15,716 nucleotides of DNA from Bacteroidota bacterium (lineage in GTDB: Bacteria; Bacteroidota; Ignavibacteria; UBA10030; BY39): contig JAHJRJ010000086.1 of the NCBI GenBank assembly GCA_018830765.1, positions 1-15,716 of the forward strand, read 5' to 3'. The notes below the pieces were generated by a model. It searched no databases, was not told the origin of the DNA, and saw nothing but the letters and a program-made list of their open reading frames with translations. This document shows, one piece after another, positions 1-7,603 of this stretch (its first letter is position 1; each line of letters opens with the position of its first letter). Both the position numbers and the translations under genes were made by a program.

Positions 1-97
1 CCAATAATTCTTTTAAATTTTTTGCTTTTCTTGCGGTAAGATAAATTAAATTTTGTCGTGTATAAAAATAGAATGGATTTTTTGCCGGTTTGTCCAT
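1..97 (-). CDS. DUF5752-like protein, N-terminal fragment
   Basis: Partial gene; only the first 32 codons lie in the window and the frame is open to the left edge. The ATG begins 2 bases after the otsB stop, and an AAAGG Shine-Dalgarno lies 7 bases upstream, inside the otsB 3' end, so the start is well supported and probably translationally coupled. The visible peptide begins MDKPAKNPFYFYTR and continues through a LTARKAKNLKELL stretch. From memory this resembles the start of DUF5752 proteins (FYFYTR, then KAxNLRELLEGI), which I recall being found near trehalose and glycosyltransferase genes. No function is established for that family. Being last in the otsA-otsB operon suggests a role linked to trehalose or glycogen metabolism, but this is inference. 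The family name rests on a short motif. Confidence 0.6.
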   Translation of the reverse strand, partial: MDKPAKNPFYFYTRQNLIYLTARKAKNLKELL

Positions 98-99
98 AG

Positions 100-906
100 T
101 TAGACCTTTTCTAAAATTTTATTCAGCTTTCTTAAAAATATCTCAACTTCCTTTGGATCGTTTAAATAGTAATTAGCATTAGTCTGCCTGTTATTACCCA
201 CAAATACTGTAATACAATTTGCAGCAAGTGTCCGGAAAGCATACTCGTCCGTTTTATCGTCTCCAAAATAAAATATGAGCGGAGAGTTTTTAAGTCCCAA
301 TAATTTCATTAGCTCAATTATCGCTTTTCCTTTGTGCCAATTTATTCTCGGTTTAATTTCAATCACTTTTTTACCGCCTGATACTTTTATGATGGAACTA
401 TAAGGAATAACTATTTTTTTAACAATGCTTTTCAAATCATAAATATACATTCCTTTAAGGTTACGATAGTGAATACTGATAGTTATCCCTTTGTCCTCGA
501 TAATTACACCCTCTGCGTTTCTAAACGCCTGTTTGAGCGACATAATTAATTTACGATTAATCGGGACGATTTCATCCAATATCTTGTGCTGCCATTTGAA
601 TTTTCCGGATTGAATCTCAAAACCGTGATTGGCAATGTAGGATATATACGGGATACCGACTTTTTCTTTTATATCTTTCATCGACCTGCCGCTTACTATT
701 CCCGTAACTAAGTTTGGTTGGGAAAGCAAACTTATCAATAACTTTCGCATTGAATTAGATAAGTTAGCCAAATCGGGTGTTTTCTGTATCGGAACAATTG
801 TTCCGTCGTAATCAAGAAGCAACAAAATGCAGTCAGCAGATTTAACTTGAGATGATATACGCTTCGGAATATTAAAATTATTCTCGAATAAACATTTCGC
901 CTTCAT
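100..906 (-). CDS. otsB: Trehalose-6-phosphate phosphatase
   Basis: A 268-residue cytoplasmic HAD-superfamily phosphatase that dephosphorylates trehalose-6-phosphate to trehalose, the second step of the OtsAB route. HAD motif I is LDYDGT (nucleophile D32, acid/base D34), motif II is SGRS (72-75), followed by ANHG (92-95). The motif III lysine lies in NWHKGKA (about 189-195), and motif IV is GDDKTDE (215-221), the signature that separates trehalose phosphatases from generic Cof-type HADs. Length matches bacterial OtsB (about 250-270). The ATG lies 15 bases after the otsA stop; no clear Shine-Dalgarno is visible, so expression probably depends on the otsA transcript. The order otsA-otsB-DUF5752 on one strand points to a single operon. 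Confidence 0.93.
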   Translation of the reverse strand: MKAKCLFENNFNIPKRISSQVKSADCILLLLDYDGTIVPIQKTPDLANLSNSMRKLLISLLSQPNLVTGIVSGRSMKDIKEKVGIPYISYIANHGFEIQSGKFKWQHKILDEIVPINRKLIMSLKQAFRNAEGVIIEDKGITISIHYRNLKGMYIYDLKSIVKKIVIPYSSIIKVSGGKKVIEIKPRINWHKGKAIIELMKLLGLKNSPLIFYFGDDKTDEYAFRTLAANCITVFVGNNRQTNANYYLNDPKEVEIFLRKLNKILEKV

Positions 907-921
907 TTTAAATTCAACTAG

Positions 922-3174
922 TCAGCTAACGGTTTTTGAAATACGCACACGATTCAACGCCGACACTAAATTGCCAGCCCATCTGTAAATGTTTCTTTCC
1001 TTTATCATATTTCTAAGTCGCTGCATCCTCTCTTTTCTTTCTTCCTGCTGCATTTCTAAAGCTTTTTCTAATGCATCAACCATTTCTTCTATGTCGTAAG
1101 GATTTACAATTAGGGCATCCTGCAGTTCTCTGGAAGCTCCTGTAAATTGACTTAAGATCAAAACTCCGTCTTCATCATTCCGGGAAGCAATAAATTCTTT
1201 AGCGACTAAATTCATCCCGTCGTGCAGCGAAGTTACCAAACAAACATCCGCAACCTGATAATAACGATTTATCTCTTCGTGGCTGTGATGAGCTTTCAGA
1301 AAAACGATTGGCTTCCAGTTTTTCGCTTGATATTTCCAACATATTTTATCCGTAACAGTTTCGACTTCAGATATTAAATCTTGATAACGTTTTATATGCG
1401 TCCGGCTTGGCGCGCCGAGTTCGACAAACGTGAATTTGCCGACAAATTTAGGATGTTTCTCGAAGAACCGATCTATGGCTTTAAGGCGTTCTACTATTCC
1501 TTTTGTATAATCAATTCTATCTACACCAACACCGATTAGCTCTGCTTCTATTCCAAGTTCTTCTAATATCTCTTTCTTGATCTTTTTCTTAGAAACTTCA
1601 TCTTGCATTTCATTTTGTAAGAGACTCGGAAACGCAACACTTATCGGAAAAGGTTTTACTTGTGTAATCTGCCCGCCTCTTTCGATTGTAAATTGTTCCC
1701 AATTAATTTTCGACTCCAATACCCTATCAACTGTTTCCAAAAAGTTATTACAGTGGTATTGAATGTGGAACCCTATTATATCGGCGCCCAACAAGCCAAC
1801 GAGTATTTCTTTTTGCCAAGGACAGATGCCAAATGCTTCGGGGTTAGGCCAAGGTATGTGCCAAAATATCGCAACGCGCGCATCGGGTCTTTTGGATTTC
1901 ACCATAAACGACACTAACGCAAAATGATAATCCTGAATCAATATAAGCGGATCGGTCTCCGATTTAATTTCTTCTAAAACTGCTTCGGCAAACTTCTCGT
2001 TTACTTTTTGGTAATAAATCCAATCTTCCAAATGAAAATCGGGTCTTGTGTGTGTGATATGGCATAAAGGCCAGATACCTTCGTTTGAAAACCCATAATA
2101 GTATCCCTGCTCTTCCTCTTTACTCAGCCAAACTCTCTTTAGAGTGTAAATTGGTTCGTCCGGCGGAACCTTTATCTTGCCGTTCTGGTCGGCTGTTTCG
2201 AAATCTGCATCTCCACTGCCGTGTGCAATCCAAACACCGCCACAAGCGCGCATAACGGGATCCAAAGCCGTAACCAATCCGCCCGCAGGTATTATATATT
2301 CGATCTTCCGGCCTTTTTTAATGTGCATATACGGTTCGCGGTTCGAAACCAAATATAAATTTTTCTCACCCAACTCAATCCTCACGTGCTCTTTCAGTCG
2401 CTCCGCCGTCCAAGTTGTCTCACCAATTATCCGAAGCCTCGCTTCCTCCTCAGCTTTTGCTCTTGCCATAGCTAAACTTTTAGCAAGGTGTGTAATTTCG
2501 GAAGCCAAAGGACCAAGTATATCACCCTCCGGCAACTCTATTTGTTTACTTGACTTGCCCATCCTTAAATTTTTTAACCATTCGGCTAATTTTGCAATGG
2601 GACCGACAATACTCCAACGAACGACTAAAACGGTAGTTAATATAATCAGTAGGGATAAGGTCAGAAGCCGTATAAAATTATTTTCCCAAATGCCATCAAG
2701 TCGGGTTTTGATGTAGGATATGTCGTTATAGATTACAATCGCTCCGGTGTTTTTATCGTTTTGTCTGATAGGAAATGAAAAGATGTGAATATCTTTTTGC
2801 TGGTAAGTTCCAATAACATCGGCGGTTTGGTTTTCCTGTATCGATTTGAATATCTGGGGTACATTTTCAGGAACTTTTGTAAACAATCCCGGTGTGGCCG
2901 AGAGAACAACTCCCTGACTATCGTAAACTGCAACACCAAACAATCGTTCCTTGTTTCCAAATTTTTCAAGCAATTGATTTAATTTGGTTTTATAATTCGG
3001 CGGTAGAAGATTTACTATCGATTCTTTCAGGCTTTCCGCTACTAATAAGCTTCGGCGATTCAAATCATCGATCAAGCTTTCCCTTGCATCTCGGACCTGA
3101 ATATATGAGAATATTCCTGCAACCAAGATTGCAACAAACAGAAGGGATAATATTAATCGAATTGTGATCTTCAT
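922..3174 (-). CDS. otsA: Membrane sensor/HAMP-trehalose-6-phosphate synthase fusion
   Basis: 750 residues, against about 470 for E. coli OtsA. Residues 273-750 form a complete GT20 synthase making trehalose-6-phosphate from UDP-glucose and glucose-6-phosphate: SNREPY (R279), AGGL (297-300), NEGIWPL (W368), IQDYHF (D415), FWHIPWPNPE (H439), DRIDYTKGI (R553, K558) and HDGMNLVAKE (D652, N655, E660) match the residues that bind donor and acceptor in E. coli OtsA. In front lies a signalling module: TM1 (about 5-24), a roughly 140-residue periplasmic domain with Cache/PAS-like VAVYDSQGVVLS and a GAIVIYND strand, TM2 (about 168-187), a HAMP-like segment starting GPIAKLAEWL (191-240), and an Ala/Glu-rich helix (235-265). 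The synthase should face the cytoplasm. I read it as synthesis directly coupled to an envelope signal; the signal is unknown. Similar fusions probably exist in databases. A promoter candidate lies just upstream. Confidence 0.93.
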   Translation of the reverse strand: MKITIRLILSLLFVAILVAGIFSYIQVRDARESLIDDLNRRSLLVAESLKESIVNLLPPNYKTKLNQLLEKFGNKERLFGVAVYDSQGVVLSATPGLFTKVPENVPQIFKSIQENQTADVIGTYQQKDIHIFSFPIRQNDKNTGAIVIYNDISYIKTRLDGIWENNFIRLLTLSLLIILTTVLVVRWSIVGPIAKLAEWLKNLRMGKSSKQIELPEGDILGPLASEITHLAKSLAMARAKAEEEARLRIIGETTWTAERLKEHVRIELGEKNLYLVSNREPYMHIKKGRKIEYIIPAGGLVTALDPVMRACGGVWIAHGSGDADFETADQNGKIKVPPDEPIYTLKRVWLSKEEEQGYYYGFSNEGIWPLCHITHTRPDFHLEDWIYYQKVNEKFAEAVLEEIKSETDPLILIQDYHFALVSFMVKSKRPDARVAIFWHIPWPNPEAFGICPWQKEILVGLLGADIIGFHIQYHCNNFLETVDRVLESKINWEQFTIERGGQITQVKPFPISVAFPSLLQNEMQDEVSKKKIKKEILEELGIEAELIGVGVDRIDYTKGIVERLKAIDRFFEKHPKFVGKFTFVELGAPSRTHIKRYQDLISEVETVTDKICWKYQAKNWKPIVFLKAHHSHEEINRYYQVADVCLVTSLHDGMNLVAKEFIASRNDEDGVLILSQFTGASRELQDALIVNPYDIEEMVDALEKALEMQQEERKERMQRLRNMIKERNIYRWAGNLVSALNRVRISKTVS

Positions 3175-3212
3175 ACCTTTCAGCTACATTCTTTTTCTAA
3201 CCGCGCATAAAC

Positions 3213-3241
3213 ATTTTACTAAAATTTAGATTAAATTGCAA
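3213..3241 (-). promoter_or_regulatory. Candidate promoter of the otsA operon
   Basis: On the minus strand, TTGCAA (3241-3236) and TAAAAT (3218-3213) are separated by exactly 17 bases, close to a sigma-70 type -35/-10 pair. It would place the transcript start near 3206, giving a leader of about 30 bases before the otsA ATG. In AT-rich DNA such matches arise by chance, and FCB bacteria often use a different -33/-7 consensus. Confidence 0.4.
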
Positions 3242-3259
3242 TGGTTATTTTTCATTTAT

Positions 3260-3288
3260 TTGCTTTTTCCCTTAAATTTTCGTAAAAA
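3260..3288 (+). promoter_or_regulatory. Candidate promoter of the envelope operon
   Basis: TTGCTT (3260-3265) and TAAAAA (3283-3288) are 17 bases apart, 34 bases before the ATG at 3322. The match is weaker than the otsA-side promoter. Its -10 box touches the palindrome at 3287-3306, so a protein bound there could block initiation. Confidence 0.3.
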
Positions 3289-3306
3289 TGAGAAGCGCTA
3301 CTCATT
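3287..3306. promoter_or_regulatory. 20-bp near-palindrome, possible operator
   Basis: The arms AATGAG (3287-3292) and CTCATT (3301-3306) flank a perfect AGCGCT core (3294-3299); only the two single bases between core and arms fail to pair. It sits in the divergent intergenic region, at the expected start point of the rightward promoter. This is a typical operator position for a dimeric repressor, but no regulator gene is adjacent, so function is inferred from symmetry and place alone. Confidence 0.3.
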
Positions 3307-3321
3307 ATTAGAATAGTATTT

Positions 3322-3750
3322 ATGAATATATTTTCTTTATTTTTCTTAATTTTGTTCCTCTTTTCACCTCTTATTGCTGATGAAGAGAACGAATACGTTG
3401 ATGTCTCGCTTTCTATCAAACCGAACGAGATAAAAGCAGGCGGCAAAGGACAAATTTTCGTTTTTTTCAAACCACAAAAGGGAATTTACATCAATCTCGA
3501 CCCGCCAATTGAATTCGAGATTGCAGACGATGGCACCGCATTAGGTAAGATGGAAATTCAAAAAAGTAAAAAGAACGAATATCTCGACACCAATAAACCT
3601 CTCAAACAGCACTTCACGATAAAAAAAGGGCTGCCGGCAGGAACATACACTCTGAAAGGCAAGCTGATTTACTTCTATTGCTCTGATGCCGAAGGTTGGT
3701 GCAGTCGGTTCACACAGCCGTTCCAATTCAATCTTAAAATTTTAAAATAA
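3322..3750 (+). CDS. Secreted DsbD-alpha/DsbC-corrector-like domain protein
   Basis: 142 residues. Residues 1-19 form a signal peptide with a hydrophobic core and a likely cut near LIA-DEE, so the product is periplasmic. The mature part is a single small beta-sandwich with SIKPNEIKAGGKGQIFVFF, a GIYINLDPP turn, GTYTLKG and the pair C120...C127 in YFYCSDAEGWC. This pattern fits the DsbD N-terminal (alpha) domain, also called disulfide bond corrector domain (PF11412). In full DsbD that domain receives electrons through two close cysteines from the membrane part and passes them to periplasmic thiol proteins. Here the membrane and thioredoxin domains are absent, so a partner must be encoded elsewhere or the domain serves another protein. 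It opens a run with lpxH and the PBP1A gene; lpxH starts 4 bases after its stop. Confidence 0.75.
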   Translation: MNIFSLFFLILFLFSPLIADEENEYVDVSLSIKPNEIKAGGKGQIFVFFKPQKGIYINLDPPIEFEIADDGTALGKMEIQKSKKNEYLDTNKPLKQHFTIKKGLPAGTYTLKGKLIYFYCSDAEGWCSRFTQPFQFNLKILK

Positions 3751-3754
3751 CAGA

Positions 3755-4483
3755 ATGTCAAAAGTATATTTCATATCGGATGCGCATTTAGGATTAGGTA
3801 CAAAAGAACAAGAGCGAAAAAAGGAAGATAAGCTTCTTTCCTTTTTCGAAAAAATTGCCAGTGATGCAAATTCGATTTACATTCTCGGCGATTTGTTCGA
3901 TGCGTGGTTCGAATACAAGACGGTGATACCGAAGGGTTTCCATCGAATTCTTTCGAAGCTTGATGAGTTAGTGCAAAACAATATTCAGATACATTATTTA
4001 GCAGGCAACCACGACTACTGGATGAATGATTATTTTACGGAAGAGATTGGTATAAAAACTTATCCCGATGCATTCGAGATAGACATCGACGAAAAGAAAA
4101 TTTACCTGCATCACGGCGACGGGTTGGCGACTAACGATAAAGGGTATCTGATTCTAAAGAAGATTTTCCGTAACCCGGTAAATATTAAACTTTACAAACT
4201 ATTACATCCAGACTTAGCAATTAAAATTGCCCGGAATTTTTCTAAGACGAGTCGCAAACATTCGGGCAACAAGCATTTCGGCGAAGAAGACGGAATGAAA
4301 AAAGCGGCAGCAAAAAAAATTGAAGAGGGTTACGACATCGTTATAATGGGGCACAGGCACGAACCGACCGTGATTCATATTAACAACGGTTTATACATAA
4401 ATCTCGGTGATTGGATAACGCATTACACTTACTGCGAAATGACGGACGGTATACCCGTGTTAAAAAAATGGATTGAAGATTAG
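3755..4483 (+). CDS. lpxH: UDP-2,3-diacylglucosamine diphosphatase
   Basis: 242 residues; a calcineurin-like metallophosphoesterase that cleaves UDP-2,3-diacylglucosamine to lipid X and UMP in lipid A synthesis, acting at the inner face of the cytoplasmic membrane. Metal ligands appear in order: DAHLG (D9, H11), GDLFD (D46), GNHD (N85, H86), LHHGD (H120) and GHRH (H200, H202). The C-terminal half has the GLYINLGDW strand and the helical insertion (about 130-180) typical of the LpxH/YbbF branch rather than generic phosphoesterases. Length fits Bacteroidota-type LpxH. It lies between the DsbD-alpha-like gene (4 bases upstream) and the PBP1A gene (6 bases downstream), consistent with an envelope operon. 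It also implies an outer membrane with lipid A. No clear Shine-Dalgarno is seen before the ATG. Confidence 0.87.
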   Translation: MSKVYFISDAHLGLGTKEQERKKEDKLLSFFEKIASDANSIYILGDLFDAWFEYKTVIPKGFHRILSKLDELVQNNIQIHYLAGNHDYWMNDYFTEEIGIKTYPDAFEIDIDEKKIYLHHGDGLATNDKGYLILKKIFRNPVNIKLYKLLHPDLAIKIARNFSKTSRKHSGNKHFGEEDGMKKAAAKKIEEGYDIVIMGHRHEPTVIHINNGLYINLGDWITHYTYCEMTDGIPVLKKWIED

Positions 4484-4489
4484 AAAGAT

Positions 4490-6718
4490 ATGGCAAAGAA
4501 AAAATCGTTTCTAAAAAGACACAAGAAAAAAATATTAGTGGCATTTGCTGTTTTTATTTTGCTTCTCGCTATCTATATCCCATACATCATTTCTGGCTTA
4601 CCTTCATTAGAAGATTTAGAAAACCCAAAAGCTGAATTAGCTACTAAAGTTTATTCAATAGACGGTGAGGTTCTCGACCAGTTTTTTATCAAGAACCGGA
4701 CACAAGTTAGTTTAAATCAATTACCACCGCATTTGATAAATGCTCTTATTGCAACTGAAGATAAAAATTTTAAAAATCACTGGGGTGTTGATTTACCGCG
4801 ATTCTTCAGGGCAATGGTCAAAAACATAGTGACTTTACGTCTGCGTGAGGGTGCCAGTACTATTACTCAACAGCTATCAAGAAATCTTTACGACCTGAAA
4901 ATTGAACGGAAAAAAATCCACGACAAGATAACACGCAAATTCAGGGAGTTCATTACAGCATTTAAAATTGAAACAAACTACACAAAGGATGAAATTTTAG
5001 AGATGTACTTTAACGTTGCATACTTCGGGAGAAGTGCCTATGGAGTTTCTGCAGCATCTCAAATATATTTCGGAAAACTGCCCACCGGGTTAACGTTGAG
5101 CGAGAGTGCTCTTCTCGTCGGCTTGCTGAAGGGTCCTGCAAATTACGACCCTATCAATTATCCCGATCGTGCGACGAACAGACGTAATACGGTTCTGAGT
5201 CAAATGGTGAAATATGATTACCTGACGGAAGAAGAAGCAGAAAAGGCGAAAGACGACGAAATTCAAATTCGCTCATCCGAAAGCGAAGGCACTGTAGGTA
5301 TTGCACCGCATTTCGTAGAGTACGTGCGGCAACAGCTCGAGCAGAAAGCTGAGCAATACGGATTCGATATTTATCGCGACGGCTTGTCAATTTACACAAC
5401 ACTCGACAGCAGGATGCAGCGGTATGCAAACAGAGCAGTTGAAGAACATTTAGCCGAATATCAACCGCTGTTCAACAAACAGTGGAAATGGGACCAAAAC
5501 CGGGAAGTGTTAGTAAAGACAATAGATTTAAGCATCAAAACTTCCGATGCTTACCGAAAAGCAAAGACTAAGGAACAAAGAGATAGCATTGCGCGGAGTT
5601 TACGGCACGATAAAGCGTTCATCGACACGGTCAAAAGAATTTCACAAAGAATTGAAGTCGGTTTTGTAGCTATTGACCATAGAAGCGGCGGCATTGTAGC
5701 ATTGGTCGGAGGTTCAAACTTTAGGAATTTTAAGTACGGATTAAATCACGTAACACAAATATACCGGCAAGCTGGTTCAACTTTCAAACCGTTTATTTAC
5801 ACCGTAGCAATAGATAATGGATATCCGCCCTCGTATGAAATTTTAAATCAACCAGTTACATTAGTAATGGCAGACGGAAAGAGATGGACGCCGGGAAATT
5901 TCGACGACTCGTTCGGAGGAAAATATACGATACGTGACGGATTAAAACTTTCCGTAAACCTCGTTGCAGTTAGGGCAATAATGGAGATAGCCCCTATCCA
6001 GCAAGTCATAGAATACTCTGCGCGAATGGGAATTAAGTCGAAGCTTCCCCCATATGAATCCTTATCGCTAGGTACAGGTGAAGTGCAACCTTTGGAACTT
6101 ATAACAGCTTTTAGCGTTTTTGCAAACGACGGTATATTAGTACAACCGATATCCATTTTAAGAATAGAAGATAAAGACGAAAATATTATAGAAGAAAATC
6201 AGCCTGAACGCAAAGAAGTGTTGAGCAAAGAAACGGCTTATATAATTACGAGTATCTTGGAAGATGCTGTAAACCGCGGAACCGGAACCAGAGTAAGAAA
6301 CTTCTTTCACCTCCCGGCTGCTGGTAAAACAGGAACTACACAGGAGTATGCGGACGCATGGTTTGTAGGTTTTACTCCGAAATTAACAGCAGGAGTTTGG
6401 ATTGGTTTCGACAACAAGAGTGTTCACTTTACAAATTACAACGGTCAAGGTGGAAGAGCCGCCGCTCCAGTTTGGGGCAAGTTTATGAATTATGTTTATG
6501 ACGATAAATCCATCGGATTGCCGCTTGAATTTTTTATCCAACCAGAAGGTGTAGTTAAAGAAACTATCTGCGCGGAAACTAAAGGATTAGCAACCGAGTA
6601 TTGCCCAACAACCGAAGAAGAAATTTTTAACCGGAAGTATCTCCCCAACAAATGTACGCTCCATACATCTTCGCATTGGGAAGATAGCAAGGAAAGCCGG
6701 GATACTATTAATTTTTAG
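4490..6718 (+). CDS. Class A penicillin-binding protein 1A (bifunctional)
   Basis: 742 residues. A short basic cytoplasmic tail and one membrane anchor (about 15-35) put the catalytic part in the periplasm. The GT51 glycosyltransferase polymerises lipid II: ATEDKNF (catalytic E90), GASTITQQLSRNLY (121-134) and EILEMYFNVAYFG (E171). The transpeptidase cross-links stem peptides: STFK (active-site S430, K433), SVN (488-490) and KTGTT (613-617). Between them is a linker/OB-like segment (about 255-385) with a charged helical stretch. The C-terminus keeps the paired cysteines (C694, C705, C722) often seen in PBP1A tails. All catalytic motifs are intact. The start is supported by AGAAAGA just upstream and a 6-base gap from lpxH. 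It could equally be called mrcA or ponA; paralogues elsewhere are likely, so I give no symbol. Confidence 0.95.
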   Translation: MAKKKSFLKRHKKKILVAFAVFILLLAIYIPYIISGLPSLEDLENPKAELATKVYSIDGEVLDQFFIKNRTQVSLNQLPPHLINALIATEDKNFKNHWGVDLPRFFRAMVKNIVTLRLREGASTITQQLSRNLYDLKIERKKIHDKITRKFREFITAFKIETNYTKDEILEMYFNVAYFGRSAYGVSAASQIYFGKLPTGLTLSESALLVGLLKGPANYDPINYPDRATNRRNTVLSQMVKYDYLTEEEAEKAKDDEIQIRSSESEGTVGIAPHFVEYVRQQLEQKAEQYGFDIYRDGLSIYTTLDSRMQRYANRAVEEHLAEYQPLFNKQWKWDQNREVLVKTIDLSIKTSDAYRKAKTKEQRDSIARSLRHDKAFIDTVKRISQRIEVGFVAIDHRSGGIVALVGGSNFRNFKYGLNHVTQIYRQAGSTFKPFIYTVAIDNGYPPSYEILNQPVTLVMADGKRWTPGNFDDSFGGKYTIRDGLKLSVNLVAVRAIMEIAPIQQVIEYSARMGIKSKLPPYESLSLGTGEVQPLELITAFSVFANDGILVQPISILRIEDKDENIIEENQPERKEVLSKETAYIITSILEDAVNRGTGTRVRNFFHLPAAGKTGTTQEYADAWFVGFTPKLTAGVWIGFDNKSVHFTNYNGQGGRAAAPVWGKFMNYVYDDKSIGLPLEFFIQPEGVVKETICAETKGLATEYCPTTEEEIFNRKYLPNKCTLHTSSHWEDSKESRDTINF

Positions 6719-6721
6719 ATA

Positions 6722-6880
6722 TTATTCGAGTTCAGCAGCAAAAATATTATCGTCGTCGTAATCCGACGCAACTTTTTCACTCTCTGTTACATGTTTAACA
6801 ATAAAATAAATAGGGATAGCGACCAAAGCGGCTATTCCAACCCATTTTAATAACTTTAAGATGTTTGTATCTTCGTCCAT
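6722..6880 (-). CDS. Small single-pass membrane protein, 52 residues
   Basis: A short open frame with ATG at 6880 and TAA at 6722, convergent with the PBP1A gene and leaving only 3 bases between the two stops. Residues 1-12 are polar; 13-28 (WVGIAALVAIPIYFIV) form one transmembrane helix; after a KH boundary come an acidic stretch (SDYDDD, 39-44) and the end NIFAAELE. Such a compact design (helix plus acidic tail) and the near-exact filling of the gap argue for a real gene rather than chance. I do not recognise a characterised family. The positive-inside rule is ambiguous, with K9, K12 and K29, H30 on the two sides. No clear Shine-Dalgarno is visible. Function unknown. Confidence 0.6.
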   Translation of the reverse strand: MDEDTNILKLLKWVGIAALVAIPIYFIVKHVTESEKVASDYDDDNIFAAELE

Positions 6881-7387
6881 AATTTGAAATAATGCAGGTT
6901 AATTAATAAATCGATTGAGTGATTATCTCTACAAGCAATATAACAATTGAGTTATGAAAAATCAAGGAACTAAAATACTTTTGGATTGCGGTATCTTCCA
7001 AGGCAAACGAAGTGAAGCAAATGAACGCAACCGTAATTTCCCGTTCGACCCGGAAAAGATTAATGCGGTAATACTCTACTTTTGCAACCCGCGATTTATG
7101 CAGCGTTATGTTAATGGACAGTGCGTATATTCAACAGAAAGACGCGGAGTACTTGAATAAGGAAATCAAGAAAAACGGCGAACAGCTTATCGAGCCGTTA
7201 TATACTCCGCAGGATGTACTAAATGCATTAGGTAACTTCCAAGGAATTCCATACCACAAGGAATTCACAATAATTAAAGACCCTGAATTTATGGGCGGTG
7301 TAACTCACAAACCGGCAGAGGAGATGGCAGACCAACTTGATTATGTTGATAGTCCGCTTTCGGTTAATGTAACTGAAATTTATAAAA

Positions 7388-7568
7388 CCCAGATTTTGCA
7401 ATAAGGAAGTTGTTCCAATTGGTCAATTTGATAACTCATTATTTTGTAATAACTTACAAACCGATATTCCTATTACGTTGCAATAGAAAAAGTACCCTGA
7501 TAATTTCTCTAACTGATTTTTACATATTGATTTAAAGTCTATTGATATTTTCTATTGCAAAATCTGGG
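7388..7568. mobile_element. 181-bp MITE-like element with TIRs and TAAAA duplications
   Basis: The ends are perfect 16-bp inverted repeats: CCCAGATTTTGCAATA (7388-7403) and its reverse complement (7553-7568). The 5-bp direct repeat TAAAA flanks both sides (7383-7387 and 7569-7573), as expected for target duplication. No open frame of note lies inside, so it is non-autonomous and would need a transposase supplied elsewhere. The right end also pairs over 13 bases with an inner copy (TTGCAATAGAAAA, 7478-7490 with 7548-7560). Deleting the element plus one TAAAA joins TEIYK to IHP in frame, as in the parent beta-CASP family, which independently supports a true insertion. I cannot assign an IS family. 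Confidence 0.75.
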
Positions 7569-7603
7569 TAAAATACATCCAATCATCATTTGTAAAGTGC
7601 GAG

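Noticed and set aside
2177..2716. 179-codon plus-strand open frame inside otsA
   Set aside because: It is antisense to the sensor/HAMP and early synthase part of otsA, which has clear domain motifs. The translation is low in recognisable structure and has no start signal.
6954..7160. Separate 68-residue gene
   Set aside because: Only the first part (ILLDCGIFQGKR to NAVIL) matches a family; after the deletion junction near 7076 the frame reads nonsense.
7108..7404. Separate 98-residue gene
   Set aside because: Its peptide is the middle of the beta-CASP RNase (MDSAYIQQKD onwards), the coding match begins upstream of its ATG, and its end is set by the inserted element.
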